Positions 18,775-28,874 are shown, counted from the stretch's first letter. The stretch: 64,000 bases of DNA from Roseicyclus sp. (GCA_018401965.1 JAGYJU010000003.1:25647-89646); one strand, 5' to 3'. The notes: generated by a model from the sequence alone, not told the origin. Numbers and translations: made by a program.

Positions 18775-20894
18775 TCACTCCGCCGCAAGGCTGATCACCG
18801 GTTCCATCCGTGCCAGGATATCGTCGGCCAGGTGGCATTTCACCTTGTGCCCCGCCGCAAGTTCCCGCGTGGGCGGAACCTCGGTCTCGCACAGGTCCCC
18901 CGGCACCTCCGCCTTCCAGCGGCACCGCGTCTGGAACGGGCAACCGGGCGGCGGGTTCATCGCCGAGGGAATATCGCCATCCAGCACGACATGGCGTTTT
19001 TCCACGCTGGTATCGGCAATCGGCACGGCCGACAAAAGCGCCTCGGTATAGGGGTGATAGGGCGGGCTGAAGACCTGTTCGGTCGTGCCGATTTCGACCA
19101 CATGGCCCAGGTACATCACCATCACCCGGTCGCTGAGATAGCGCACGATCGACAGGTCATGGCTGATGAACAACAGCGTGGTCTTTTCGCGGCGCTGGAT
19201 TTCCATCAACAGGTCCGTGACGGCGGCCTGCACCGACACATCCAGCGCCGAGACCGGTTCATCGGCCACCACGATCCGCGCGCCGCCCGCAAAGGCGCGG
19301 GCGATACCGACGCGCTGTTTCTGGCCGCCCGACAATTGTCGCGGCATCCGATCGGCGAAGGCGCGGGGCAGTTTCACCAGGTCGAGCAGCTCAAGCATCC
19401 TGCCGCGGCGTGCCGTGTCGCTGTCGCCGATGCCGAACACCTCCAGCGCGCGGATGATCTGGCGGCCCACGCTCATCGAGGGGTTGAGCGTGTCGAACGG
19501 GTTTTGAAACACCATCTGGATCGACGAAATCGTGGCGGTGTCGCGCGCCTCGATCGGGATCTGCTCGATCGACTGGCCGTCCAGGAACACCGATCCTTCG
19601 GTCGCGGTTTCCAAGCCCATCAACACCTTGGCCAGCGTGGATTTCCCGCAGCCCGATTCGCCCACGATGGCCAGGGTTTCGCTTTCGCGGGCCTCGAAGC
19701 TGAGCGTTTCATTGGCCTTGACCACGCGGGCCTCACCGCCGCCAAACAGCGCATTGGCCGCCACCTCGTAATATTTCTTGAGGTTCTCGACCCGCAGCAC
19801 CACTTCGCCCAGGGGGGATTTTTCCGTGGTGTCGCCAAGCGCGACCGGGGCCGCCCAGTCGATTTCGGCATGGCGCAGACAGCGCGTTTCATGCCGGTCG
19901 CCACGCGCCAGTTCCGCCATCGGCACAGGCCCCGCATCGCAGCGCCCGGCCTCGAAGTAATCGCAGCGCGGGCCGAAATTGCAGCCCCGCGGGCGTTCAT
20001 GGGGCAGGGGAAATTGCCGGGGATCGCCACCAGGGGCCGCGCGTTCTTATCGGCGCCGGGCAACGGGATCGACCGGAACAGCGCCTGGGTATAGGGGTGC
20101 TGCATCTTGTCGAAGACATCGGTGATCGACCCGGTTTCCACCGCCTCGCCGGAATACATCACGCAGATCCGGTCACAGGTTTCCAGCACCAGCCCAAGGT
20201 TGTGGCTGATGAAGAGCATCGAGGTGCCGTATTTCCGGCCTAACTCTTTTACAAGATCAACCACCGCCGCCTCGACCGTCACGTCCAGCGCGGTGGTGGG
20301 TTCATCCAGGATCAACAGCGAGGGTTTCGACATCAAGGCCATGGCGATGACGATCCGCTGTTGCTGGCCACCTGACAGCTGGTGGGGATAGCTGCGCAGC
20401 ATCCGTTCGGGATCGGGCAGGCGCACATCGCTGACCATTTCGAGCGCGCGCCGGCGCGCCTCGGCCTCGGAAATGCCTTCGTGGATCATCGGCACTTCCA
20501 TCAATTGCTGGCCGATGCGCATGGCGGGGTTCAGCGACGCCATGGGTTCCTGGTAGATCATGGCGATCTCGCGGCCGCGGATGGCGCGCAATTCCTCGGG
20601 CGACAGGGCGTTCAGGTCACGGCCCTTGAACTTGATCCGTCCGCCCACGACCCGGCCATTGACGCCCAGGTCCTGCATCACGCCCAAGGCCACGGTGGAT
20701 TTGCCACAGCCGGATTCGCCCACCAACCCCATCGCCTCGCCGGGCATGACGGTGCAGGAAAAATCCATCACGGCGGGGATTTCGCGCAGCCGGGTGAAAA
20801 ACGAGATCGACAGGTTTTCAATCTCGAGGATCGGGCCATCATGGGCCTCGGGCAAGACAGCGGCGGCATCGGGCGCTTGGTCGAGCATGGTCAT
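18775..20894 (-). CDS. Peptide-type ABC transporter, fused double ATP-binding protein, frame broken once
   Basis: Repaired length 706 residues with two complete ABC ATPases of the oligopeptide class. The first half has Walker [10 protein letters not shown], signature LSGGQQQRIVIA and Walker [13 protein letters not shown]. The second half has [31 protein letters not shown] and IVVADEPVSALD. Each half ends with the oligopeptide-ABC C-terminal cysteine region (after repair CNFGPRCDYFEAGRC, and CPFQTRCRWKAE). The frame breaks in one of two G4 runs at 20001-20010; one more base joins FPGNFP-type sequence to PHERPRG. Fused ATPases as in YejF are known. ATG 20894 follows GAGGAGGAGC. It is the last gene of the 25.4-18.8 kb operon. 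Confidence 0.88.
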
Positions 20895-20914
20895 GCTCCT
20901 CCTCGGGGGCAGGG

Positions 20915-20967
20915 GCAAATCTTCGTACGAAGATTTGCAGGCTTGCGAATTTTCGTACGAAAATTCG
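20915..20967. repeat. Pair of TCGTACGA-centred palindromes inside the first peptide ABC operon
   Basis: The first unit (20915-20938) is a perfect 24-base palindrome, GCAAATCTTCGT plus its complement. The second (20946-20967) is CGAATTTTCGT plus ACGAAAATTCG, identical to the unit after aroB. Centres are 30 bases apart. The pair lies between the second permease gene and the double-ATPase gene, all on the minus strand. Confidence 0.6.
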
Positions 20968-20972
20968 GCATC

Positions 20973-22436
20973 TCAATCCTTCAAGCTTTCCTCGCGCAAG
21001 CCATCCGCCAGCAGGTTGAGGCCAAGAACAAGGCTCATCAGGGCAAGTGCGGGCGGCAGGGCCGGATGCGGATAGATCGTCAAGAGCCTGCGGCCCTCGT
21101 TGATCGTCGATCCCCAATCGGGGCTTTCGGGGCTGACGCCCAGGCCGAAGAACCCCAATGTTCCCAGCAGGATGGTGGTATATCCGATGCGCAGGCAGAA
21201 ATCGACGATCAAGGGCCCGCGCGCATTGGGCAGGATTTCCCACAGCATGATGTACCACGGGCCTTCGCCGCGCGTCTGGCCTGCCGCAACGTAATCGCGC
21301 GTCTTGATGTCCAACACGATGCCGCGCACGATGCGGAACACGGTGGGCGAGTTCACGAACACGACCGACACGAAGACGATCAGCAGGTTGCCGGGAATGT
21401 CGAAGAGGTCCAGCACCTCGGGCCACAGCCGGAAGATCATCGGCAGATCCGGGTCCGAAGGGTTGGAAATCAGCGACAGGTAGGCCAGCCCGCCGATCAC
21501 CACCGTGCCCCCCACAAGCAGGTTGCGCTTGGGCGGGTCGGTGCGGAACCGTGAATTGAACAGCACGCTGAAAAACAGGATCGGAAAGACGAACAACACC
21601 ATCGACAGGTAATTGGGGATGCCGGCCGCCACGATTTCCGGCGTGACCAGAAGGTAGAACAGCAAGATCACCGGAAAGGCCAGGACCAGGTTGGCGACGA
21701 AGGTGATGCCGGTGTCGAGCCGTCCACCGTAATACCCCGCCGGCAGGCCCAGCGTGACCCCGACCATGAAGGCGAACAACGTGGCCAGGGGCGCGATCTT
21801 CAACACCTCGAACCCGCCGTAGATGACCCGGCTGAACACGTCGCGGCCCAGGTTGTCACCGCCCAGCAGGTAATAGGCGTACTGCCCCTCGGCGGGCGCG
21901 GGCAGGGGGCTTCCGGGCACCTCGTTGCGCATCTGGCTGATCACGTCGATCGGGCCATGGGTGGCGATGATGCCGGAAAACACGGCGACAAAGATCCAGA
22001 ACATCACCAGCCCAAAGCCGATCATGCCGATGGGGCTGTCGAACAGCTTGCCGTAAAGACCGAGCCGCCGCTTGAAGGTGATCGACACCGCGAACAGCGC
22101 CGCCAGTGACAGCCAGACCGGTGTCAGCCGCGCGGCCATCCCGCCCAGGATGCCGCCCTGTTCCGGGGAGGCAAGGATCATCCCGCCGATGACGTAGCCC
22201 AGCACCCCTAGGGCGAACAGCGCCACGGCGTATTTCATCGCCATCAGCGTGTAATCCACCGGCGTGCGCTGCAAGCTCAGGCTGTGATCGGCGTTCACCA
22301 CCATTTCGCCGGGGCGCAGGCCCACAAGCGTCAGCATAAAATTGGCGATGAAGGCGGCGACAAACCCCAAACCCGCGACCATCAGGACCGGGTTGAGAAA
22401 TGCGCCCAGATCGCCGGACCAGCTCAAGGCTTCCAT
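20973..22436 (-). CDS. Peptide-type ABC transporter permease (DppC-like) with long N-terminal membrane extension
   Basis: 487 residues, well above the roughly 300 usual for DppC. The extra N-terminal part (about 1-130) has three to four predicted membrane segments, for example NPVLMVAGLGFVAAFIANFM and YAVALFALGVLGYVIGGMIL. The DppC-like core follows: LGGDNLGRDVFSRVIYGG and, near the end, the EAA loop (RDYVAAGQTRGEGPWYIMLWEILPN). A further insertion with hydrophobic segments lies at about 285-330. Its start is 13 bases after the stop of the first permease gene. It forms the inner-membrane channel with that permease. Confidence 0.88.
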   Translation of the reverse strand: MEALSWSGDLGAFLNPVLMVAGLGFVAAFIANFMLTLVGLRPGEMVVNADHSLSLQRTPVDYTLMAMKYAVALFALGVLGYVIGGMILASPEQGGILGGMAARLTPVWLSLAALFAVSITFKRRLGLYGKLFDSPIGMIGFGLVMFWIFVAVFSGIIATHGPIDVISQMRNEVPGSPLPAPAEGQYAYYLLGGDNLGRDVFSRVIYGGFEVLKIAPLATLFAFMVGVTLGLPAGYYGGRLDTGITFVANLVLAFPVILLFYLLVTPEIVAAGIPNYLSMVLFVFPILFFSVLFNSRFRTDPPKRNLLVGGTVVIGGLAYLSLISNPSDPDLPMIFRLWPEVLDLFDIPGNLLIVFVSVVFVNSPTVFRIVRGIVLDIKTRDYVAAGQTRGEGPWYIMLWEILPNARGPLIVDFCLRIGYTTILLGTLGFFGLGVSPESPDWGSTINEGRRLLTIYPHPALPPALALMSLVLGLNLLADGLREESLKD

Positions 22437-22449
22437 GGATCAGACCCTT

Positions 22450-23538
22450 TCACGAAATGCGGATGCGCGGGTTCAGGAAGACATAGCCGATGTCCGACAT
22501 CAGCTGTGTCACCAGAACCACAAAGACGGCGACGATCGAACAGGCCAAGAGCAATTCGATGTCATTGTTCGACGCCGCCTGAACCAGCGTCCAGCCAAAG
22601 CCCTTGTAGTTGAAAAGGGTCTCCACGATCACCACCCCGTTCAGCAGCCAGGGAAATTGCAGCATGATCACCGTGAAGGGGGCGATCAGCGCATTGCGCA
22701 GGGCGTGTTTCATGACGATATTGCTGAACTTGACGCCTTTAAGGCGCGCGGTGCGGATATATTGCGCCATCATCACCTCGGCCATCGAGGCGCGGGTCAT
22801 GCGGGCGATGTAGCCCATGCCGTAAAGGGCGATGGTCATCACCGGCAGGGTGAAGTTCCAGAAGGTCACACCGTCCATCGCGCTTCGCGCCGATCCGAAG
22901 AACAGCGTGCCGCCCTCCAGCCAGCCCCATTCGACAAGCAGCGGCGAAATCCCGATCTGCGATGAGGCCAGAAGCACGATGAAGATCACCCCCGACACGT
23001 ATTCCGGCGTCGCGGTGGAGGCGATGGAAAAGGTCGACAGCGTCCGGTCGGTGCGCGACCCTTCGCGCATTCCCGCCAGGACCCCCACCAACAGCGCCGA
23101 GGGCACCATCACCGCAAAGGCCCAGAACATCAGGATGCCGGTCAATTGCAGGCGCCCGCCGATGATGCTCGAGACCTCGGTGGCCGACACGGTGGAATAG
23201 CCCAGGTCGCCTTGCAACAACCCGCAGAACCGCGCGGCCTCGGCCGGGTCTTGCCCGCGTGCCAGGCAGCGGCCGCGCCATTCGCCGGTGATCGGGTCTT
23301 CGCGCAGCCAACCGGGCACCACGCCCAGCCATTCGCCGTAGCGCACCACCAGCGGCCCGCCATAACCGTTGCGATCCAGCCAGGACACGACCTCGGCATC
23401 GCTCATGCGGGCGTTGCCTTGGGTCTTGGCCAGTTTTTCCAGGTTGGGCGCGAGGTTCGTCAGAAAGAACACCACGAAGGTCAGGCACAGCGCCGTCAGG
23501 GCCATCACGCCAATCCGGCGCAGGATGAAAAAGGCCAT
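22450..23538 (-). CDS. Peptide-type ABC transporter permease (DppB-like)
   Basis: 362 residues from ATG 23538 (MAFFILRRIGVMALTALCLT). The DppB N-terminal segment is followed by a long periplasmic stretch (about 40-125, including SWLDRNGYGGPLVVRYGEWL and RFCGLLQGDLGYS), then the transport core with EAA motif (RTARLKGVKFSNIVMKHALRNAL). The last helices end in NPRIRIS. Intact frame. A 13-base-pair hairpin lies between it and the binding-protein gene upstream. Confidence 0.9.
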   Translation of the reverse strand: MAFFILRRIGVMALTALCLTFVVFFLTNLAPNLEKLAKTQGNARMSDAEVVSWLDRNGYGGPLVVRYGEWLGVVPGWLREDPITGEWRGRCLARGQDPAEAARFCGLLQGDLGYSTVSATEVSSIIGGRLQLTGILMFWAFAVMVPSALLVGVLAGMREGSRTDRTLSTFSIASTATPEYVSGVIFIVLLASSQIGISPLLVEWGWLEGGTLFFGSARSAMDGVTFWNFTLPVMTIALYGMGYIARMTRASMAEVMMAQYIRTARLKGVKFSNIVMKHALRNALIAPFTVIMLQFPWLLNGVVIVETLFNYKGFGWTLVQAASNNDIELLLACSIVAVFVVLVTQLMSDIGYVFLNPRIRIS

Positions 23539-23663
23539 CGGATCCCTCGTCTTCAAAATCTGGCCTTGCGGGCAGGCTCGGTGGGCCAATGGGCCGCTCG
23601 GGCAACAGGCCCGGCCGCACGCCGCATCACCGGCCCGGTCGCAAGAGACCAGAAGGGCGCAAG

Positions 23664-23702
23664 GCCGGGACGCGCGACCGGCACGGGGCCGCGCGTCCCG
23701 GC
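23664..23702 (-). other. 13-bp hairpin between binding-protein and permease genes
   Basis: GCCGGGACGCGCG (23664-23676) and CGCGCGTCCCGGC (23690-23702) are perfect inverted repeats with a 13-base loop, 12 bases after the binding-protein stop. No T run follows. In known transporter operons such hairpins protect the upstream mRNA from 3' decay and let the binding protein be made in excess; that role is inferred here. Confidence 0.7.
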
Positions 23703-23714
23703 ATCGCCGTTACA

Positions 23715-25352
23715 TCAGGCCGACAGGCCGAGATGGTGGATGTTGATCTCGAACTTTGGATGCATGTCCGCATTCACCACGCCGGGGCGATAATGCCGGA
23801 ACAGCGACCGCCAGTAGGGCACGATGGTCACGGCTTCTTCCTGCATGATCCGTTGCAGGCGGGCCATCACCTCGCGGCGGGCATTGGCGTCCTGGATGCC
23901 ATTGGCCTGGTCCAGCAGGCTGTCGAATTCCGCGTTCGCAAAGGCGGTTTCGTTCCAGGCCACGCCCGAGCGATAGGCCAGGTTCAAGATCTGCACGCCC
24001 AATTCGCGATGGTTCCATTCGGTCGCGCTGAACGGGTAGTTCAACCAATCGTTCCAGAAGGTCGAGCCGGGCAGAACTTCGCGCGTGACGGTCATGCCGG
24101 CATCGCGCATCTGGGCCGCGACCGCGTCGCAGGTAAAGCGGGTCAGGCCATCATCCAGCGACACGAGCGTGAAATTCGCATCGGCATGGCCCGCGGCGGC
24201 CAGGCGCGCCTGGGCTGCGGCCTTGTCCACCACCATCGGCGGCAATTCGGCGTATTCGGGGTGGATCGGGCAGACATGGTGGTTTTCGCCAACCGTGCCC
24301 TGGCCGTTCATGCCCAGTTCCAGCACGACCGACAGATCGACCGCTTCCAGGATCGCGCGGCGCACTTCGACATTGTCATAGGGCGCGTTCAGCTGGTTGG
24401 GGCGCACCACGACGGTGGCGCCGGTGGTCACGTCGGACCGGTCCCAACCCACGGCCGAGAAGAGGTCGACGAATTCGCCGACGGTCTGGTAGGTCATGTC
24501 GAATTCGCCCGCTTCCGCGCCCGCGAACCACGCGGCCGGATCGGTGCCCAGATCGACGAAAACGACCTCGTCCAGGTAGGCGTCGCCCCAATAGCTGTGG
24601 TCGGGGTTGCGTTCCAGCCGGGCCGAGATGCCGACCTGGTAATCGGTAAAGCGATACGCGCCGGTGCCCACGCCATGATCCAGCGGGTTGGTGCCGATCA
24701 GGTCGCGGTGCATGATCGCGGCCGGGTAATCGGCCATGCCGGGCACCAGCGTGATGTCGGGCGCGGGCAGGTTGATCTGAACGGTCAGGTCATCGACCAC
24801 GACGATGCCGCCAGCGCGCGCCTGTCCGGTGTCGGCATCCACAAGCCCGCCCATGCGCGCGGCCATCGAATTGCCCTCGACGGTGGTGTCGCACCAGGCG
24901 GCGAAATTCGCGGCCACATCGGCGGCGGTGAAGGCATCGCCGTTGTTCCAGGTCACACCGGGGCGCAGGCGCAGCGTGTATTGCGTGGCATCGGCATTCG
25001 CTTCCCAACCTTCCAGCAAGACGCCGGAAAAGGTGCCATCGCGGTTGTATTCGATCAGGTATTCCACCAGCCCGCGGCTGACATTGCCCATTTCGGACCA
25101 GTCATAGGTGCGCGGATCCTTGAGCGCGAGGATCCCCATCTGGATCCGCAGCGTGCCGCCCTTGGCGGGGGTCGCGCGCTGTGCCATCGCAGGCGACAGG
25201 CCGATCAGCGAATAGGCGGCCGCGGCGCTCAGGCCCAGGGCGGTGGACCGCACGAGGAATTCGCGGCGGCTCAGCTGCCCGGTCTTGTATTCGCGGGCAT
25301 ACATCTCTGCGGCCGGATGGGTCGCCAGATGCGCGGTTGTGGTGGTCGTCAT
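23715..25352 (-). CDS. Peptide-type ABC transporter substrate-binding protein (SBP family 5), Tat-exported
   Basis: 545 residues from ATG 25352. A twin-arginine signal, SRREFLVRSTALGLSAAAAY, starts near residue 28 and likely ends after AMA at about 57. Family 5 signatures follow: LLEGWEANADATQYTLRLRPGVTWNNGDAFTAADV and NHREL/GVQILNLAY. It delivers an unknown solute to the two permeases. The gene is first in the operon, and a promoter-like TTGACG-N17-CGCTAT precedes it. Family 5 proteins bind peptides, nickel, opines or sugars, so 'peptide' is only the class name. Confidence 0.9.
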   Translation of the reverse strand: MTTTTTAHLATHPAAEMYAREYKTGQLSRREFLVRSTALGLSAAAAYSLIGLSPAMAQRATPAKGGTLRIQMGILALKDPRTYDWSEMGNVSRGLVEYLIEYNRDGTFSGVLLEGWEANADATQYTLRLRPGVTWNNGDAFTAADVAANFAAWCDTTVEGNSMAARMGGLVDADTGQARAGGIVVVDDLTVQINLPAPDITLVPGMADYPAAIMHRDLIGTNPLDHGVGTGAYRFTDYQVGISARLERNPDHSYWGDAYLDEVVFVDLGTDPAAWFAGAEAGEFDMTYQTVGEFVDLFSAVGWDRSDVTTGATVVVRPNQLNAPYDNVEVRRAILEAVDLSVVLELGMNGQGTVGENHHVCPIHPEYAELPPMVVDKAAAQARLAAAGHADANFTLVSLDDGLTRFTCDAVAAQMRDAGMTVTREVLPGSTFWNDWLNYPFSATEWNHRELGVQILNLAYRSGVAWNETAFANAEFDSLLDQANGIQDANARREVMARLQRIMQEEAVTIVPYWRSLFRHYRPGVVNADMHPKFEINIHHLGLSA

Positions 25353-25441
25353 GTCTCTCTCCCTGTGACGTGTTGGTCTGATCTTTTTTTCGGCCCCACA
25401 TCCCAAGCGGATATGTGCGACCCGGCGTTCAACCTGAATCC

Positions 25442-25483
25442 ATAGCGCCGCGTTTCCCGCGCGCCGTCAATCGCAAGTTGCGA
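25442..25483 (-). promoter_or_regulatory. Promoter and operator-like palindrome upstream of the first transporter operon
   Basis: On the minus strand, TTGACG (25470-25465) and CGCTAT (25447-25442) are separated by 17 bases, about 90 bases before the binding-protein ATG. Directly upstream of the -35 is the palindrome TCGCAA-G-TTGCGA (25471-25483), the usual place for an activator. The -10 is weak. Confidence 0.4.
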
Positions 25484-25582
25484 AGTGTCATGATCTGAAT
25501 GCGACATATACGGGCAAGAAAAACGACATGGGCCCGGATCGCAACCCTTTTCTGGGCGCGGCGCGGTCCAAATCGGCCCCGC

Positions 25583-26386
25583 TTAACGTTCGGCGCGCGT
25601 CTGAACGGTGCGAAACGCAGAGGGGGTGCGCCCTGTCGCCTGCTGGAAGGCGCGGGTGAAATACGCGGCCGAAGAAAAGCCCAGATGCTCCGCCACTTCG
25701 CGGGCCGGCATGTCGGTGTCGCGCAACAGGCGGCGCGCCTCGTGCATGATGCGTTCGCTCAGCAGGGCATGGGCCGGACGGCCCGTGGCCTCCTTGCAGA
25801 TCCGGCTCAGATGGGTGGGGGTCACGGCCAGCGCGCGGGCATAATCGGCCACGCCCCAGCCGCTGCGAAACCGCGCCTCCATCAAGGTGGCAAACACCTC
25901 TGCCAGCCGATGCGCGCGGTCGCGCAGCACGGTGCCCTCGGCCCGCGTCAATTCGCGCTCCATCCAGGCAGAGATCAACAGGCCATAGGCCATCACGGCC
26001 CGCTCCATCGCCGGCGCGCGCGCCGCCTGTTCGCGCTCGATCCGTTCGAGGTGGCTGGTCAGGCTGGCCTGCGCCTCGATATGGGGAATGCGCAGGTGAA
26101 ACGGATGCCCCGGAAGCGCAAGCGCGTCGCCCGCGGGCAGGCACAGTTCCAGCCCCTGCATCTGCGACGGCAATTCCAACGCCATTTGCACCGATGTCGG
26201 CACGAAAACCGCCGTGTTCGGGCCAAAACCGCGCGTGATGCCATTGACCGTCACCCGGCCCTGGCCGCGCGTGATCCAGTAAAGCCGATGCTCTGGGCGG
26301 CTGTGCAGCATCTCGATCCGCCACGGCTCGCGCATCCGGAGCTTGCCCAGCGACAGAACACCGGAGAGGGGGGGCGAGTCGATCAT
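25583..26386 (-). CDS. AraC family transcriptional regulator
   Basis: 267 residues from ATG 26386 (MIDSPPLSGVLSLGKLRMRE); an in-frame upstream reading lacks family similarity. The N-terminal cupin-like sensing domain is followed by two helix-turn-helix motifs at about 170-265, with VADYARALAVTPTHLSRICKEATG and AREVAEHLGFSSAAYFTRAFQQATGRTPSAFR. It lies immediately upstream of the transporter operon on the same strand, so it is a candidate activator of that operon and might bind the palindrome at 25471. The inducer is unknown. Confidence 0.88.
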   Translation of the reverse strand: MIDSPPLSGVLSLGKLRMREPWRIEMLHSRPEHRLYWITRGQGRVTVNGITRGFGPNTAVFVPTSVQMALELPSQMQGLELCLPAGDALALPGHPFHLRIPHIEAQASLTSHLERIEREQAARAPAMERAVMAYGLLISAWMERELTRAEGTVLRDRAHRLAEVFATLMEARFRSGWGVADYARALAVTPTHLSRICKEATGRPAHALLSERIMHEARRLLRDTDMPAREVAEHLGFSSAAYFTRAFQQATGRTPSAFRTVQTRAER

Positions 26387-26483
26387 GCCCGGCAGGCTGC
26401 GGCGTGGGTGCAAAAAAGGCAAGTGACGCTTTGACTTCGCGCGGCTTTCCCGGCGCTTTGCCCTGATTTGTGCAAGTCTGGCC

Positions 26484-27344
26484 CTAGGGTAGCCGGACAG
26501 GCGTCCAATCGCCCATGCGGGCGCGAAACCAGGTTCTTTGCCGCTTGGCATATTGGCGCGACGCGATGATGGCGGCCTGCCGCGCCGCCTCCAGCGTGAT
26601 CTCGCCCCGAAGATGGGCGATCAGCTCGGGCGCGCCGATCGCCCGCATCGACGGCAAGCCGGGGTCCCAGCGGCTCCAGTTCGCCTCGGCTTCGGCCAGT
26701 GCGCCCCGATCCAGCATCAGATCGAACCGCCCCGCGATGCGAGCATTGAGCCATTCAACCTGCGCATCCATCACCAGCGCGGTGCATTCGGCCAGCGGCA
26801 ACAGCGGGGCGGGTGTGTCGGCCTGCCATTCCGCAAGACCTTTGCCTGTCGCGGTCAACACCTCCCATGCACGTTGGACGCGCGCGCGGTTGTTCAGGTC
26901 GATCCCAGCGGCGGTCCCCGGATCGAGGGCCGCGATCAGGTCTTCCAAAGGCCGACTGTCGGCCAAGGCGCGGATCTCGGCCGGCGTCGGCGGGATCTCG
27001 GCCAGGCCTTCGGTCAATGCCCGGAAATACAGCCCCGTGCCTCCGACGATGATCGGCCGTTCCTCACCGATCAACGCGGCCACGTTGCGCAGCCAATGGC
27101 CGACGGAATAGGGCGCGTCCCATGCGACATGCCCGTAAAGGTGATGCGGTGCGGCCTCCAGATCGGCGGCATCCGGGCGCGCGGTCAGGACGTGCCAGTT
27201 GCCATAAACCTGCAGCGCATCGGCGTTCACGATCACCCCGCCGCCGGTTTGGGCAATGGTCAGCGCCAAGGCCGATTTGCCCGACGCGGTCGGCCCGGCG
27301 ATCAACACCGGGCGGTCAGCGGGGATGGAGGCGATATCAATCAA
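26484..27344 (-). CDS. miaA: tRNA dimethylallyltransferase
   Basis: 286 residues from TTG 27344; no better in-frame start exists before the P-loop. It adds dimethylallyl to A37 of tRNAs reading UNN codons. Motifs are the P-loop [12 protein letters not shown] (about 17-28), [18 protein letters not shown], and the tRNA-contact segment [17 protein letters not shown] near the C-terminus. Divergent from pyrH across 150 bases. The TTG start lacks a clear ribosome-binding site, so the exact start is uncertain. Confidence 0.92.
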   Translation of the reverse strand: MIDIASIPADRPVLIAGPTASGKSALALTIAQTGGGVIVNADALQVYGNWHVLTARPDAADLEAAPHHLYGHVAWDAPYSVGHWLRNVAALIGEERPIIVGGTGLYFRALTEGLAEIPPTPAEIRALADSRPLEDLIAALDPGTAAGIDLNNRARVQRAWEVLTATGKGLAEWQADTPAPLLPLAECTALVMDAQVEWLNARIAGRFDLMLDRGALAEAEANWSRWDPGLPSMRAIGAPELIAHLRGEITLEAARQAAIIASRQYAKRQRTWFRARMGDWTPVRLP

Positions 27345-27496
27345 GGGCTTGGGTCACGATGCTACCGGGTTGCGCCATCACTGGCAGGCCGGGCTGCGAC
27401 ACGCGCGCCGCCCGAGGGGCGTTGAATCCCGCCCGCTTTTAGCCCATGGTCCGGCGCGCGCAATGCCGCCTGCACCCAGCCCCAAGGAGACCGCCC

Positions 27497-28231
27497 ATGC
27501 CGGACGATACCGAAACCTCGTTCGCGCCGCTCTATCGCCGCGTGATGCTCAAGATTTCGGGTGAGGCGCTGATGGGCGATCAGGGCTATGGCCTGCATCC
27601 GCCCACCGTCGAGCGCATCGCGCGCGAGGTCAAATCGGTGCAGGAAATGGGCGTCGAGATCTGCATGGTGATCGGCGGCGGCAACATCTTTCGCGGGTTG
27701 CAAGGCAGCGCGCAGGGCATGGAACGCACCACCGCCGATTACATGGGGATGCTGGCCACCGTGATGAACGCCCTGGCGATGCAATCGGCGCTCGAGGGCA
27801 TCGGCGTCTTCACCCGGGTGATTTCCGCCATCACCATGAACGAGGTGGCCGAGCCCTATATCCGCCGCCGCGCGGTGCGCCACCTGGAAAAAAAGCGGGT
27901 CTGCATTTTCGCCGCCGGCACCGGCAACCCCTATTTCACCACCGACACGGCCGCGACGCTGCGGGCCAATGAAATGAACTGCGAGGCGATCTTCAAGGGC
28001 ACAAAGGTTGATGGTGTCTATGACAAGGATCCGCAGAAACATGCCGATGCCAAACGCTATGACACCGTCACCTATGACGAGGTCCTGGCGCAGCACCTGG
28101 GGGTGATGGATGCCTCTGCCATCGCGCTGGCGCGCGAGAACGAATTGCCGATCATCGTCTTCTCGCTGGATGAACCCGGCGGCTTTAGGGGTATCCTTGC
28201 GGGGCGTGGCACCTATACAAAAGTTTCCTGA
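27497..28231 (+). CDS. pyrH: UMP kinase
   Basis: 244 residues from an ATG preceded by AAGGAGACCGCCC. It phosphorylates UMP to UDP in pyrimidine synthesis. Motifs of the amino-acid-kinase fold: [44 protein letters not shown] and the C-terminal [12 protein letters not shown]. It opens the long envelope-biogenesis run and is followed by frr after 48 bases. Frame intact. Confidence 0.95.
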   Translation: MPDDTETSFAPLYRRVMLKISGEALMGDQGYGLHPPTVERIAREVKSVQEMGVEICMVIGGGNIFRGLQGSAQGMERTTADYMGMLATVMNALAMQSALEGIGVFTRVISAITMNEVAEPYIRRRAVRHLEKKRVCIFAAGTGNPYFTTDTAATLRANEMNCEAIFKGTKVDGVYDKDPQKHADAKRYDTVTYDEVLAQHLGVMDASAIALARENELPIIVFSLDEPGGFRGILAGRGTYTKVS

Positions 28232-28279
28232 CCGCCTAAACCAAGCGGGATTTGACCAACCTGACGAAAGAGACGGGGC

Positions 28280-28846
28280 ATGTCCGAGGACGATATCGAG
28301 ATTGACACTGATGATCTGGCGCGCCGGATGGATGGCGCGATTGCCGCGCTGCGCACCGAATTCGCATCGCTGCGCACGGGCCGCGCCTCTGCGTCGATGC
28401 TGGAACCGGTGATGGTGGACGCCTATGGCCAGATGACGCCGATCAACCAGGTGGGCACCGTGAACGTGCCGGAATCGCGCATGGTCACGATCAACGTCTG
28501 GGACAAGGCGCTGGTGGGCAAGGTGGAAAAGGCGATCCGTGAAAGCGGGCTGGGGATCAACCCGCAGCTCAACGGCACCATCATCATGCTGCCCATCCCC
28601 GAGCTGAACGAGGAACGGCGCACCCAGCTGACCAAGGTCGCGGCGCAATATGCCGAACATGCGCGCGTCGCCATCCGCAACGTGCGCCGTGACGGCATGG
28701 ACCAGATCAAGAAGGCCAAGGGCAAGGGCATGTCCGAAGACGATGCCAAGCTATGGGAAACCGAGGTTCAGGATCTGACCAACGCCCATATCGCCAAGGT
28801 CGATGCCGCGCTGGAAACCAAGCAGGGCGAGATCATGCAGGTCTGA
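28280..28846 (+). CDS. frr: Ribosome recycling factor
   Basis: 188 residues. With EF-G it splits post-termination ribosomes. The family core [64 protein letters not shown] and the coiled-coil arms ([23 protein letters not shown]) are all present. Start follows GAGACGGGGC. A GC hairpin lies just after the stop. Frame intact. Confidence 0.96.
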   Translation: MSEDDIEIDTDDLARRMDGAIAALRTEFASLRTGRASASMLEPVMVDAYGQMTPINQVGTVNVPESRMVTINVWDKALVGKVEKAIRESGLGINPQLNGTIIMLPIPELNEERRTQLTKVAAQYAEHARVAIRNVRRDGMDQIKKAKGKGMSEDDAKLWETEVQDLTNAHIAKVDAALETKQGEIMQV

Positions 28847-28854
28847 CCTGTCGC

Positions 28855-28874
28855 GCCGGGCCCCTTGGCCCGGC
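28855..28874 (+). other. GC-rich hairpin in the frr-uppS gap
   Basis: GCCGGGCC and GGCCCGGC form a perfect 8-base-pair stem with a CCTT loop, 8 bases after the frr stop. No T run follows, so it is not a standard terminator; it may mark an mRNA processing or pause point between frr and uppS. Confidence 0.5.
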
